A DNA stretch of 64,000 bases from Atriophallophorus winterbourni. Taxonomy: Eukaryota; Platyhelminthes; Trematoda; Plagiorchiida; Microphallidae. The first letter of the stretch is position 1; every line of letters starts with the position of its first letter. Under the pieces are notes generated by a model that saw only the letters and a list, made by a program, of their open reading frames with translations, did not search any database and had not been told where the DNA came from. The stretch is taken from assembly GCA_013407085.1 (NCBI GenBank), contig JACCGJ010001774.1:1-64000 (forward strand), in the 5' to 3' direction. Below, piece after piece: positions 44,208 to 54,725 of the stretch. The position numbers and the translations under genes are program-made.

Positions 44208-44430
44208 CTACACAAATATTGTACGCTCGAGAGGATCTGCTATATCTGAATGCCTTTTTACATTGGTACACTTATGTTGTTGTTGGCCTCCTTCGGTCGA
44301 TGTCGACCATGAATGTACATCACAATCGCGTGAATGTTCATGTTCTGCAGATTTTGGATGACTAAACAGTCTGATTCGGGAGGAACAATCTCTCCCACAG
44401 CGCTGGCAACGAAAGTGGTACACTTATAAT
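44208..44430 (-). pseudogene. Zinc-finger fragment, probably LINE ORF2 C-terminus
   Basis: The minus frame has FRCQRCGRDCSSRIRLFSHP, a C-x2-C pattern followed by a CxSRIxLxSH box, as at the C-terminus of some Jockey- and RTE-like LINE proteins in flatworms and other animals. The second zinc-binding His is not in place. There is no RT beside it. A true host zinc-finger exon is possible but less likely. Confidence 0.4.
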
Positions 44431-44740
44431 TGTACAATTTCAATTATATGCAGCTGCTTCTTAATTTTATTCACAGAATTATATTCAATCGAGTGTCCAG
44501 TTTTTGATCAACGTTTCTTTGAATTACTATTCAATAGAACCAAATGTAATGTTGGTTATTTAGCGTGAAGACTTTCTCACCGACGAATATTTCACTTAAA
44601 AATTAGTTGTACCTCGAATAGTGTTATTTCAAGGAAAGTGTGATACACAAATTATGAAACAAGGTCACAGAACATCATATGAAAACCTTGATTTGAAGCA
44701 TATTCTCTTGATTTTTTTCAAATTAATTTCTGCATTACAG

Positions 44741-45111
44741 ACGACACAAATGTCCGCATCGCCCCAAAGCTCCGATACCATGGGGCCCATGTGTCATGTC
44801 TGAGTACAATGCGCAATATCATCCTCATTGTGTCACTCCGAACCACCCGATTGTGCCTTCAAGCAACATATTTTGCGGGGGAGATCCCATGTCCAATAAG
44901 ACAACCCATCGCAACGATTATGTGCCTCACCAAATGGAACCCCCGTATCGCCACAAGGCAGAGGGATACAAAGCACCGGAGGGGCGGATGGACGATGCCA
45001 CCATGTATCGAGACGAATTCACCCCAAAATACTGTGCTCCTCCGAAGGCCGTTAAACCAATAGAACGGAAGTATTGCCCAGCTAAATTTGATGGAACACC
45101 TACGTATAGAT
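44741..45111 (+). CDS. SAXO1/2-like protein, coding exon 2
   Basis: The acceptor TTTCTGCATTACAG ends at 44740 and the donor T|GTGAGTG begins at 45112. The exon codes for 123 full residues: RHKCPHRPKAPIPWGPCVMS, then SEYNAQYHPH, THRNDYVPHQMEP, MDDATMYRDEFTPK and FDGTPTYR. These are successive Mn repeats, each a turn with a D/E-Y/F-x-P core, which in human SAXO1 bind microtubules. Entry phase is 2 and exit phase is 1. An internal ATG at 44796 also exists, but the upstream CPH stretch shows that the true start is in exon 1. The reverse frame over 44927-45124 is a shadow. Confidence 0.92.
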
Positions 45112-46039
45112 GTGAGTGCTTCACGTGGGTTGAAATGATATTATTTGTGGTGGTATTAGCCCCGACATGATGATTGATGAAATGACCAAATTAATTCTTG
45201 CTAGTTTTATCACATGGAACGAAATACTGTGCACTGTACAGATTATTAGCAGTAATGTATGTATTAGGCATAGGATGGATTTAGAAGCTGAATGTTTCTC
45301 TGGATAGATTTCATTAATGTTTCACTGTTTTCAAAATATGAACAACTACAAAATATATTATCTAAGAAATCTTTGTGAATGTATCATCATATCACATTCT
45401 GAATGCCATTCATCGCTGAGAGAGCTTGAATAATGGCAGAATAAAATATTTAATTTTAATATATTCGATTTTTTTAAAGATTGAAAGGAAATTCATTTTG
45501 TGTCTAATATTTTGTTATAAATTAAGTCAGACTAATAAGACCAACAACACACAAACAACTAATAATCCGCATTTTTATAGTGTTATCGAGGATATCTGTG
45601 CTCAGAATTTGGACATACTTAAAAATTACTTGGTCTGGAAAAGCGAAGTTTCAGTAATATCAACGATACACAATAGTATGGGTCTGCCAAACTGAAACGG
45701 CCAGCGTACGAGCCGGTATACCAAAGGGCAAAACAAGTGAACATTAAAGAATTATTTTTATGTAATTTGCATGCCTTTTATAATAGCTAATTATGTTAAA
45801 GACAAACTAACTATTGGATGGTAGGAAACACTTTGCGGATCAAAACAGCCGTATTGCTATTTTATTCGTAGCACTATATTCTATTTCTGCTCAGACATCA
45901 TCTAATTTAAATTCTTAAATTTGAAAGTTTCACGATAATATACGTGCCGAGCGGTCGCAATATTTTGAGCTCCCGAATATCAGGATATACTGTTCTTACA
46001 CGTAGACCTACGTGGATATATATTTTCAAATTCGCGGAG
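45112..46039. other. SAXO intron 2, left part, no recognised feature
   Basis: AT-rich, with no motif before the LINE-B endonuclease. Confidence 0.4.
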
Positions 46040-46655
46040 TTAACTGAGATATGCTCGAACCACTAACCTGATATTCTCGCAATTACAGAAGCATGGTATT
46101 CTTCCCAAATGATTGAGACGGAGATATTCATTCCCAATATAAATTTGATAAAAAACGATCGAGAGAGAGAGTTGTGGTGGTGGCGTTGGTCTTCATTATC
46201 ACAATCGCCTCCAGTTCCGTCCAACAGACAACGCAGAATTCACCATCGGGGATACAATTTGATGTTTTTAACGCGGATGTCTGGTGAAGTTTGCATGATT
46301 GATGTGGTCTACCGGTCACTTTTATCTACGGAATCGTACAACGAAAGGTTGATCCAAATGCTTCAACGCTTGACTCGCACTCCGCATACAACAATACATA
46401 TCATGGGTGATTTTAACCTGCTCACCCTTTATCTCAAAGACGTTAACTCCCCACAAACGCTAGAATACCGATTTAGAGAGGTACCAGATTCAATCCATTT
46501 ATACAACCACGTTTACGAATGCACTCGGAGAAGAGGTTCTGATCGCTCATCCATCTTGGATTTGGTGTTAACATCGGAAGAACAATCTGTTGAAGCCATC
46601 GGATTCCAGGCTCCGCTAGGTCTTAGTAACCATTCAGGGCTTGTGCTCGACTAAG
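46040..46655 (+). pseudogene. LINE-B (B1) endonuclease
   Basis: Codons before 46109 give ILAITEAWYSSQMIETEIFI, the catalytic Glu box. The frame 46109-46654 adds MIDVVYRSLLSTESYNERLI, MLQRLTRTPHTTIHIMGDFN with the GDFN box, and SSILDLVLTSEEQSVEAIGF with PLGLSNHSGLVLD, where SDH has become SNH. The opening box is missing or too degraded to see. The codon 46652-46654 is a TAA stop. Confidence 0.82.
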
Positions 46656-47154
46656 TATGCAGTACTCAGCAATCGTTTACTGTGATGTGGTGGTTTGCGA
46701 GTATATAAATTTGCCCTGAATAAAACACTCGTGCAGATTCAGCATTGGCAGACTGGTCACGTAGACCCTGACACGCAATCGAATGAACTTGTAGTTTTTG
46801 TGAAACTGAAGATTGATGAGAACTCACAGATAATTCCTAAAAGATCGAACACGAATTTCGTTTTGTTGTTATCAGCAGATAGCGTTAAAGCGAGCAAGGT
46901 GGATGCAGCGTAAATCTGTTATTACTTCTTCTACGTGGCAAAATTTTCGTATGCTACACACCAAAGTGTTTTCACTTTTAGAGAGGATAAGGAAGCGCAC
47001 CGATTAATGCTGTTTTTAAAAATGGAACACAACCCTAAGTTATTACACAAATTTATTAACGCGAAAGCTAAAAGTCAAATAAGGTATTTTTGCCGTCCAG
47101 AATGGTGAAAAACTCACTGAGACCGCAAACGCTCTCGCAATTTATTACTCTAAA

Positions 47155-48724
47155 GTGTTCGTGTCAAACGTTTCATTGGAAAGTTGTAGTATTCAGGCGA
47201 CTCAGGAATATAAACTTTGGGTGAACATTTTGATAAATCCAGAGATTGTCTCAAGTCAACTGCTCGAATTGAATTTAAGAAAATCCCTAGGTGCGGATGG
47301 CATCAAACTGATGTCCTCAGGTTCTGTTGTCGTCAGCTTTGTGGAACGCTTTCCAGCCTGTTTAACTATTCGTTGCTTAAGAGAGTGGTACCGAAATATT
47401 GGAATTCCCGCGTGATTACACCTATATTAATTGGGGTCTGCCGATCTGACGCTGGAAATTACCATCCCGTCACATTAATACCTGTTACTGGTAGGGTCAT
47501 GGAACGTATAGTATCTGAAAGAATGGTCGCACACTTTGAATCGCGTAATTTGTTTTCGTCATCGTAGCATGGATTTCGACCTCAGCGTTCTTGTTTAACT
47601 AATCTTATCATAGCGTTAGACGACTGAACGAAAGAGTTGGATGCACGGTTTGCATCCACGTTTGTTACTTCGACATTTCGAAAGCTTTTGACAGATTCAA
47701 TCACCATTTGCTTCTTTAACAACAGATACGCTTAAGAATATGGTTACACTTCTCTCATGGTTGTGCGACTATCTGTCAGGTAGCCACGCACGATTTAGAG
47801 TAAACGGAGTGCTATTCAAAAAGTTCAAAACCACCAGCGGAGTCCCACAAGGATATGTGCTAGGCCCGCTCCTTTTTCTATTATACATAAGCGATTTACC
47901 AGCCTCCCATATCATCCAAGGTGGTCCTCTTCGTGGATGATATGAAAATTTGGACGCGAATCAGTTCTGCAGATGACTGTGAGAGACCGCAAAGGAATTT
48001 GAACAACGTGTCAGATTGGGCGGGAATTAATGATATGACATTCAACATACGGAAGATGCTCCATCTTGGCAAGAATGTTTCTTGAACTTATCGCTTAGGA
48101 ACTAAAATCCTGGCATTAATCTCGGTGGAAAAATACCTTGGAGTATGCATTAGTAAAAGTTTGAAGAGCACGGTTCACTGCCAGAATATATATCGCCAGG
48201 CTAGCAAATTGTTAGATATTTTTCGCAGAATATTTGGAAGATTCTCGCTGGTAACGTCATCAAGGATAATGGATGTATAGCTTCGCCCTACGATGGAGTA
48301 TGCGGTCGAGGTCTGGGCTCCTTGGCTGCGAAAAGATATTGCTCTCTTCGATAAAATCTATCATAGAGCAAAGACGTTAGTGATGGGCCTTCGCAATGTA
48401 CCGTATACCGAAAGACTGCGACGTCTGGGTCTATGTGACTTTACCCAAAGGAGGATACGACGCGATAATATTCTGACCTATAGAATTGTGTCTACCGAAG
48501 GACATCCACTAAAACACTTGCTTGATGTGTGTGATGGGAAAGTGACACGCGGACATACCTTATCCCATTACGTTCCAAGTTCCCGTATTGATTGTCGGCG
48601 ACATTTTTTCGCCGTACGAGCTATATTTCTTTGGAATTCCCTACCCCAACATGTGGTGGACTCTCCTTGTATGGCAATATTTAAAGCGAAATTGGATTCA
48701 CATATGCAAAAGAACATTATTTGA
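47155..48724 (+). pseudogene. LINE-B (B1) reverse transcriptase
   Basis: Several frames follow in order: NLRKSLGADGIKLMSSGSV (47270-47320), GVCRSDAGNYHPVTLIPVTG (47430-47490), CYFDISKAFDRFNHH (about 47660-47710), SGVPQGYVLGPLLFLLYISD (about 47840-47900), FVDDMKIWTR (about 47930-47960, ADD changed to VDD), then an undamaged C-terminal frame 48293-48724 with MEYAVEVWAPWLRKDIALFD, YHRAKTLVMGLRNVPYTERL, RRIRRDNILTYRIV and WNSLPQHVVDSPCMAIFKAK. About five breaks are visible, so it is dead. Confidence 0.85.
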
Positions 48725-48966
48725 TAGAATCTGCTCGTTATTTATTATTTTTTCACCTTTTCATTCATACCGTAATCCTGTGGTGTTGTAAAGTATTAAC
48801 TTTTTAACCATAAATCTGTGATTCCTTGATACTATTAAAAAGGACAATTACAATTTCCCCTGGGTATCCTTTAACAGCCTGTTCTTGGAGATTCTCTTGC
48901 TCATTGCTCTATAATCTCTCAATTATTTGTTTCGCTTTTATTACTTTCAAAATCACCATTGCCCAG

Positions 48967-49287
48967 CGGACTATAGACCATGGGAACTACCACCAATTCA
49001 ACCATACAAACCCAAACAAGAACGGGCGGTTTTACCCAAGTTTGATGGGGAACCAATATATCGTACTGAATATGTTCCAAAATGCGTCGATCGACTACCA
49101 AGCTTCAAACCGGACGAGAAACCGAAATCGCACGAACCGTTCAAAGGAGAGACAATGTATCGCACGGAATACGTACCACACCCAATTAAACCGAATGCAC
49201 CACCGAAACCTCTCACATACGCCAGATCGAACATACCTTTCGAAACGTTAACCACAAACAAGAAAGACTACACGCCGAAAGAATATT
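48967..49287 (+). CDS. SAXO1/2-like protein, coding exon 3
   Basis: The acceptor CCATTGCCCAG ends at 48966. The T left over from exon 2 plus CG gives Ser, then DYRPWELPPIQPYKPKQERA, FDGEPIYRTEYVPKC, FKGETMYRTEYVPHP and PFETLTTNKKDYTPKEY. These are further Mn repeats. The join GTPTYR-S-DYRPWE reproduces the family's TYKxDYxPW block across the splice. The exon is 321 bp, enters and leaves in phase 1, and ends at T|GTGAGTCG. After about 244 residues the protein is not finished: homologues have more repeats and a C-terminal region, so exons must follow beyond this window or in sequence I could not recognise. Confidence 0.92.
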
Positions 49288-49574
49288 GTGAGTCGAATTG
49301 TTTACTCCTGCTTCCGCTTCATCCAAACTAACCGAAATTTTCTCTGCTGCATGATACTATTTGAGCTATTCAAATTTATAGACTTGAATAGGGTTATTTT
49401 TCGTACTAATCTGATTTTTCATCTGACAGATCTTCGTGCTGAATCAAGATTATCTAAACGTATCATCAGGAAAATATTCATATCAAATCTAAGGTCAAAT
49501 ATTATTCTTAAAATCAGCCTGGTTGAAATTACTTTGGAAAAAAAGAATACGCAAGTATTCATCCAAATTATACG
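49288..49574. other. SAXO intron 3, left part
   Basis: AT-rich intron beginning GTGAGTCG. No motif. Confidence 0.5.
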
Positions 49575-49935
49575 TTAAAAATTTAATATATATAGCACTA
49601 TTTTTGCGGCTATTATTCGCTCAAAAGCTTTTGATACCGAAAACAGCAATGTCACCGGCCTGTTATTTTTAAGTTCTGAACGGCAACCACCTTTGTAAAT
49701 AGGTCTAATTTGTCCCAGTTTCCAGTCTTTTGGCACCACACCAGCTTGAAGCAAATTATTAAACATGCAAGGTAGAGGTTCAGATAGCTGCGCATGACAG
49801 TTCTTGAGCAGCTCTGGATTTATCTCGTCTGATCATAGATATATCTTTAAGTTTAATTTTCGTGAATGCTACGCTACCGCCATCGGAGTAATCAATACTT
49901 CACTCAAGATCTGTCGGTCAAATCGAATGATTGGT
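49575..49935 (-). mobile_element. LINE-B RT N-terminal fragment, antisense
   Basis: The minus frame 49766-49575 reads FNNLLQAGVVPKDWKLGQIR, PIYKGGCRSELKNNRPVTLL and FSVSKAFERIIAAKI, the first RT boxes of LINE-B. Codons to the right give INPELLKNCHAQLSEPL after one shift. Nothing of the palm remains. It is the only antisense LINE-B piece inside the gene's introns. Confidence 0.78.
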
Positions 49936-50407
49936 TCCTGATCAGGCTCTGTGGATTAGGCAAGTAACCTAAAACCAGTAGTGACCTGTATTGTCATGGG
50001 ATGTAAGCAATACAAGTTACAGTTAATTTACCTTAACCGTGCTCATACACAAGAATATAAGTGGGAATGTGCTCGTTGGGCGTGTTGGACACCACAAATT
50101 TTGCTAACTGCCAGTTAAAAAGCTTACCTGTACGTGGTTGGACAGCTAATCAATTAGAAGTTGGTTTTATTCCCACTCCGACTGTGGTATTCTACCAATG
50201 GATGTCTAACAATAGTAAAACGGATTGCTGACTCTGGGATTGTGCAGGAACAAAATCAATTTTGCAAAGGTTTTTTATGGAAAACCAAACTATTGTGATT
50301 TATATTTTGAGTCTTTTTCATATATTTTCAATTTTTTATGCTGATTGAACTGGGAATAGACAACAATACTGTAGGTAACACCTGAATTCTGGGAATCCTA
50401 CCGGTTG

Positions 50408-52265
50408 TTAAGGAACAAACTTTTTAAACTTGTCCAGGAGGATAAAGAACAGTATCCAATTAATCGGATGGATAAAATTTAACGAAACCCTCTTCCAGAA
50501 CGTGAATCGTAAGGCCAGGCGAAACCCAGGCGTTTCCACTTTACTTACTACGACTGGAACTACATCCACTTCTCTCGAAGCCGCTAACAAGCTCGCACAA
50601 TTTTACTCTAGAGTGTTCTATCCTCATGCTATTTTATGCCTGCATTCAGATCACCAATTGACACAATACACAAAATCGCTGTGAACTCCCAGAGTGTCCT
50701 GGTGAAGCTACTCGGGTTAAAAACAAAAAAATCGCCGGGTGCTGATGAAATAACACCTTTCCTCATAAAACAATGCGCCGATGCTCTATTCTCACCACTC
50801 TGATCTTCTCAATCTAACACTAAGTTGTAGCAATGTTCATACCGGCTGGTAAATTGGATTAATCACTCCGACTTACAAAAGCAGTAACTGTTCAGCTGTG
50901 TCTAAATACAGACCAGTCGCGTCGTTGCCAGTGGTCTTTAAATTCTTCAAACGACTTGTAGCTGATGAACTTATCAAACATTTGGAACAAAATAAGCTTC
51001 TTTCCACCGCACAACACGGATTTAGGACAAGACACACCTGCTTCGCCAATCTTCTCATAACTCTTGATAACTGGACTCGAGCCGTGGATAATGGATACCC
51101 TATCCATGCTTGTTACTTGGGGTGTGTCTAAAGCTTTTGACCGTGTTAAATAAAGCATACAGATACAGAAATTGGAGCAACTCGGTGTGGGCGGCGGATT
51201 ACTTTACTGGTAGAGTCATCATGGTTAGAGTTGATGGGGCACTATCCAGCCCAGTAGTGGCGTACCTCAAGGTTCAGTTTTGGGGCCAATACTATTCCTG
51301 GTGTACGCGAAAGATATACCTGAAATCGTACGCATAAAATCATGTTATTTGCTGATGACATCAAAGTCTGGACTAGCGTTCGCACCATAGACGACTGCCA
51401 AAGTCTACTGGAAGATTTGGAAGCACTTCATAGTGGTCCTTACGAAACTGCCTACCATTCAACATCCAAAAATGTAAAATGTTAAACGTCGGTAGATCAT
51501 TCGAATTCACAAACTCTCTGGGATCTCAGCAACTTTGATGAGTTACGGAAGAGAAAGACCGGGGTGTGTGGATTAGCAGTAACTTGAAGTCTTCACGGCC
51601 GTGCTCTGTTGTATAAAAAAGTCTTGCCAAAGCTTAGCATTGCTCAGAAGGATCTTCGGTAGTTTCACAAAGCAGATACGGACAATTAACACCAATATCC
51701 GGCCAACAATGGAGTACGCTGTTCAAGCATGGTCCCCTTGGTTACCAAAGGACATGACCTTGCTGCAACGCGTATACCACCGCGCTACAAAACTGATGAC
51801 CGGACTATACAACAGGCATGCGCGGAGAGCATTGCAACTCTGAACCTGTTTGACTTTTCAAACCGTCATATCAAGGGTGACTTTATACTGCTGTTCAATA
51901 TTCTGCATACAGTAGATCACCCACTTGAAAACCTGTTTCAACGACAAGAAGCACGTGGTAGCAGGTCGCAGGGCTACAAGTTAATTATTCCACACTCTAG
52001 ATCAAATTGTCGAAGGTTTTTCTTCGCTGTCCGAGTTTGTTTTATATAAAACTCTATGCCCCCACATATCATTTGTGCATCAAGCCTGAACATGTTCAAG
52101 GCTGAACTTGACAAGTATATGTTGACCAAACCCAACCTCGCACCTCAATACATAAGCTAACTTTCCTTACTGACAAATCATCTTTGTTGTTTTTATGCAT
52201 TCTCTATATTTTTAACCTATGGTTACTGTAAAGTATTTGCTTTTTTGATCATTAAAACGTTGACT
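50408..52265 (+). mobile_element. LINE-B copy B2 (linker and RT)
   Basis: The + strand codons run through the linker (RRNPGVSTLLTTTGTTSTSL, 50515-50575; AANKLAQFYSRVFYP), then KKSPGADEITPFL, SKYRPVASLPVVFKFFKRLV (50898-50960), QHGFRTRHTCFANLLITLDN and HACYLGCVxKAFDRV. LFADDIKVWTSVR lies near 51340-51380, with the ADD box intact. MEYAVQAWSPWLPKDMTLLQ (51712-51770), YHRATKLMTGLYN and SRSNCRRFFFAVRVCF close the frame. The 3' UTR (GTAAAGTATTTGCTTTTTTG) ends near 52265. More than six frame breaks make it a pseudogene. EN and ORF1 are missing. Confidence 0.85.
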
Positions 52266-52539
52266 TACTTTGAATAATTGAACTGGATAGAATCTGCTGT
52301 GTGGTCGCATTTTTTGCTTGTGTCACTTTTAATCATATCTTCACCCAATCTGCTCGGATTTCTCGCATTCCAAGAATTCTGTGTTACTTTCGATCATAGC
52401 TATCTGAGTTTATTCGCTTTGTTCTTGTCAACCGATCCACGGCAAAGTTTCGACGTAAATATCTCAGTTTGCGCACGCGCGGAAACTTTTTCCCAACGCG
52501 ATCATTGCAAAGATTGCGGGATTCTGTGTTCTATCTTGT

Positions 52540-54515
52540 GTGGTTAACGAGGTATAGTGGATTATTTGATAAATGACGAAATCACGAGTTCCAAAGCAGC
52601 CAAATCGACCAGCCTACCATCACTCAGTCGAACAACCCACTTCAGGCTACTAACATATATCACAGAATCCAACATACAGAAAAAAATCGATCAATCAAGC
52701 TGCGACATGCAACCAACAAGATCTCCGTACCAAGGGCCTGGATCCGCCGAATGCAACAATTGTCATGGCCTGCCCAGCTAATAGGATGCATCTTGACACG
52801 CATAATTGTCCCGAGGTCACGTGCCAAGCGTGTGAACAACCGATGAGACCCCAGGCGAGTAAAATCATAACGTGTTTTCCGTGTATGGGTAAGATCCATG
52901 GTAAATGTGACCTTAATTTAGCCCCTGATTAGATAGCATTAATAAACAATGAAAAGGTTCCAGGCGCCTGCTATGACTGTGTTCGTTGCAGAGCTAAATC
53001 CTTTCACGGTGTCGATATTTTGAAGCCAAATTTGAAAATAGAATGGCCAGTTTCGAGTTGATAATTCGACGTGTGGAAGAAATATTGGTAAATCATGTGA
53101 GTACGCAAGTGATCACTGATGTAAACCATCTTATCAATACAACGATTTCGGAACCACCACTGAAAGAATCTGAGACTAAGGCTATTGGTGTGACAGAAAA
53201 ATAAAAAAGCATGGATAATCCCGTTTTGGAATAAAATAAAACGACCACGGCCGTAAGAGAGAGATGTGCTGTTACGGTCGACCTCAGCTGCGAAGTCTAA
53301 AGCTGCTGTACCCGACTCACAAAGTCAAGCCCAAAATGGTTTAAATTCTAAAATGTCTGACTTTCCGATACGCAATAAGAACTCCTCATACGCACTGAGC
53401 GTGATATGTACGAACGTTAGCAGAGTCCCAAGAAAGCCTGTTTGATTGCAAACAGAAACACGACCTCGAGAAATGGTCTCAATTTTTCCACCTAATGCAC
53501 AATTGAATATGTAATCCCAGACAAAGTTACTCGTCTAACTTGCCTATCAACTTCAGCTTATATTGGTCAACATCGCTTGCTTAAGGTCACACTGGAATGC
53601 AAGGCTGATTCGAGAACGTACTGCTGAATGCGTACCTACTCAAGACTTGGAAAATATGTGGATTTCCAATATTTTCTTGGTGTATACAGCCTCTCGTGGA
53701 GCATGGAACAAAAGGACTTAGGTATGTTGATGAGCAACACCCTAGGGATGTCGAGCCAGTGCAATCCTGTCTACCTCAAATCATCACAGACATTATCACT
53801 CCCAAAAAGAATTTTCGGTAGGTTCTAAAAACAGACAATTCCCCGAGTTATAAATACGCACATCAGACACACGATGAAATATGCCGTTCACGCATCGTCG
53901 CCATGGCTTAAACAAGATGTTGCGAATTTGCAAAGAATATACCATCGAGCTACCAATTTTGTCGCCGGACTCAGCCGGAAACCATACAATGAGCGAATTA
54001 AAACCCTGAATTTATTCGATTATCCACGTCATCGTCTCCGAGAGGATTTCATTTTGGTTTGCAATATTTTGAATACCGCAAATCACCCTATACAATCCTT
54101 ATTTTATATACGGGGATCGCATAAAACAAGAGCTCACGCATTTATTCTAACTGTCCCTCACTCGCGACTCAACTGTAAACTAAATTTTTTGCCGTGCGAG
54201 TTTGTTTTTCTTGGAACAATCTACCCGATTATGTTGTAAACTCACCAAATCAGCAGATTTTCAAGAGAAGTCTTGATACTTTTTGACCCTTAACCCGTTC
54301 ATTCGAAGAAAACGATACATCTTGAACCCATGTATTTACATTTGTTATCCCACAAATCGAAAACAATTTCCGCCCTTTGGATTTTTACCAGATTCTTGAA
54401 CTGCTCAGTAAGCATCCAAATCCCGAATTTTGCTTGTCATATTATTCGTAGTTCCCATATTATTCTGTGATTTTTTGTAAAGATATATTCTTTTTAGACC
54501 ATTACAATTGAATTG
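52540..54515 (+). mobile_element. LINE-B copy B3: ORF1 fused to RT C-terminus by deletion
   Basis: ORF1 is recognised at 52780-53100 by CPEVTCQACEQP, IITCFPCMGKIHGKCDLNLA and CYDCVRCRAKSF, the PHD-like finger, with one stop. Another ORF1 block follows at 53500-53610 (PDKVTRLTCLSTSAYIGQHR). Then the sequence jumps to RT C-terminal codons at 53650 (VYSLSWSMEQKDLGML), MKYAVHASSPWLKQDVANLQ and YHRATNFVAGLSRKPYNERI (53874-53990) and a 3' end near 54515. The EN and most of the RT are deleted. Confidence 0.8.
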
Positions 54516-54723
54516 AATTGAAAAGACAGATACCGACTCAAACTACCGCATGTATCCCGATGCACCATGGTGGGAAAGGAAGGGTAGCTTGAACGCCAGG
54601 GAGAAAACAGTATCACGAAGTATAGTTCTACTTAGTGTACCATAAATTACTTATCGGGCATCGATTCAGGAAACCGTAGAGTACGACGTCAAACAGTGGC
54701 GCTACATTGCTGTGTTCTCTTGA

Positions 54724-54725
54724 TA
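54724..54725. repeat. TA target-site duplication of the Tigger element
   Basis: TA at 54724-54725 and TA at 56667-56668 directly flank the terminal inverted repeats. Removing the element plus one TA gives ORF1 sequence of the expected length against copy B5. Confidence 0.85.

Larger units (their letters stand above)
46040..48840 (+). mobile_element. LINE-B copy B1 in SAXO intron 2
   Basis: A + strand copy with EN (46040-46655), linker, RT (47155-48724) and 3' UTR (GTTGTAAAGTATTAAC, then ACCATAAATCTGTGATTCC). ORF1 is absent. The insertion is in the same sense as the host gene and fills most of the 3855-bp intron. Its 3' end is only about 130 bp from the exon 3 acceptor. Confidence 0.85.

Noticed and set aside
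44796..45170. ATG at 44796 as the SAXO start with the frame running to 45170
   Set aside because: The diagnostic RHKCPH stretch lies upstream in the same frame and is spliced to the exon at 39669; beyond 45111 the frame is intron read-through.
49288..49331. Continuation of the SAXO frame after KEYC to a stop at 49331
   Set aside because: A consensus GTGAGT donor at 49288 and loss of Mn-repeat character show that this is intron.
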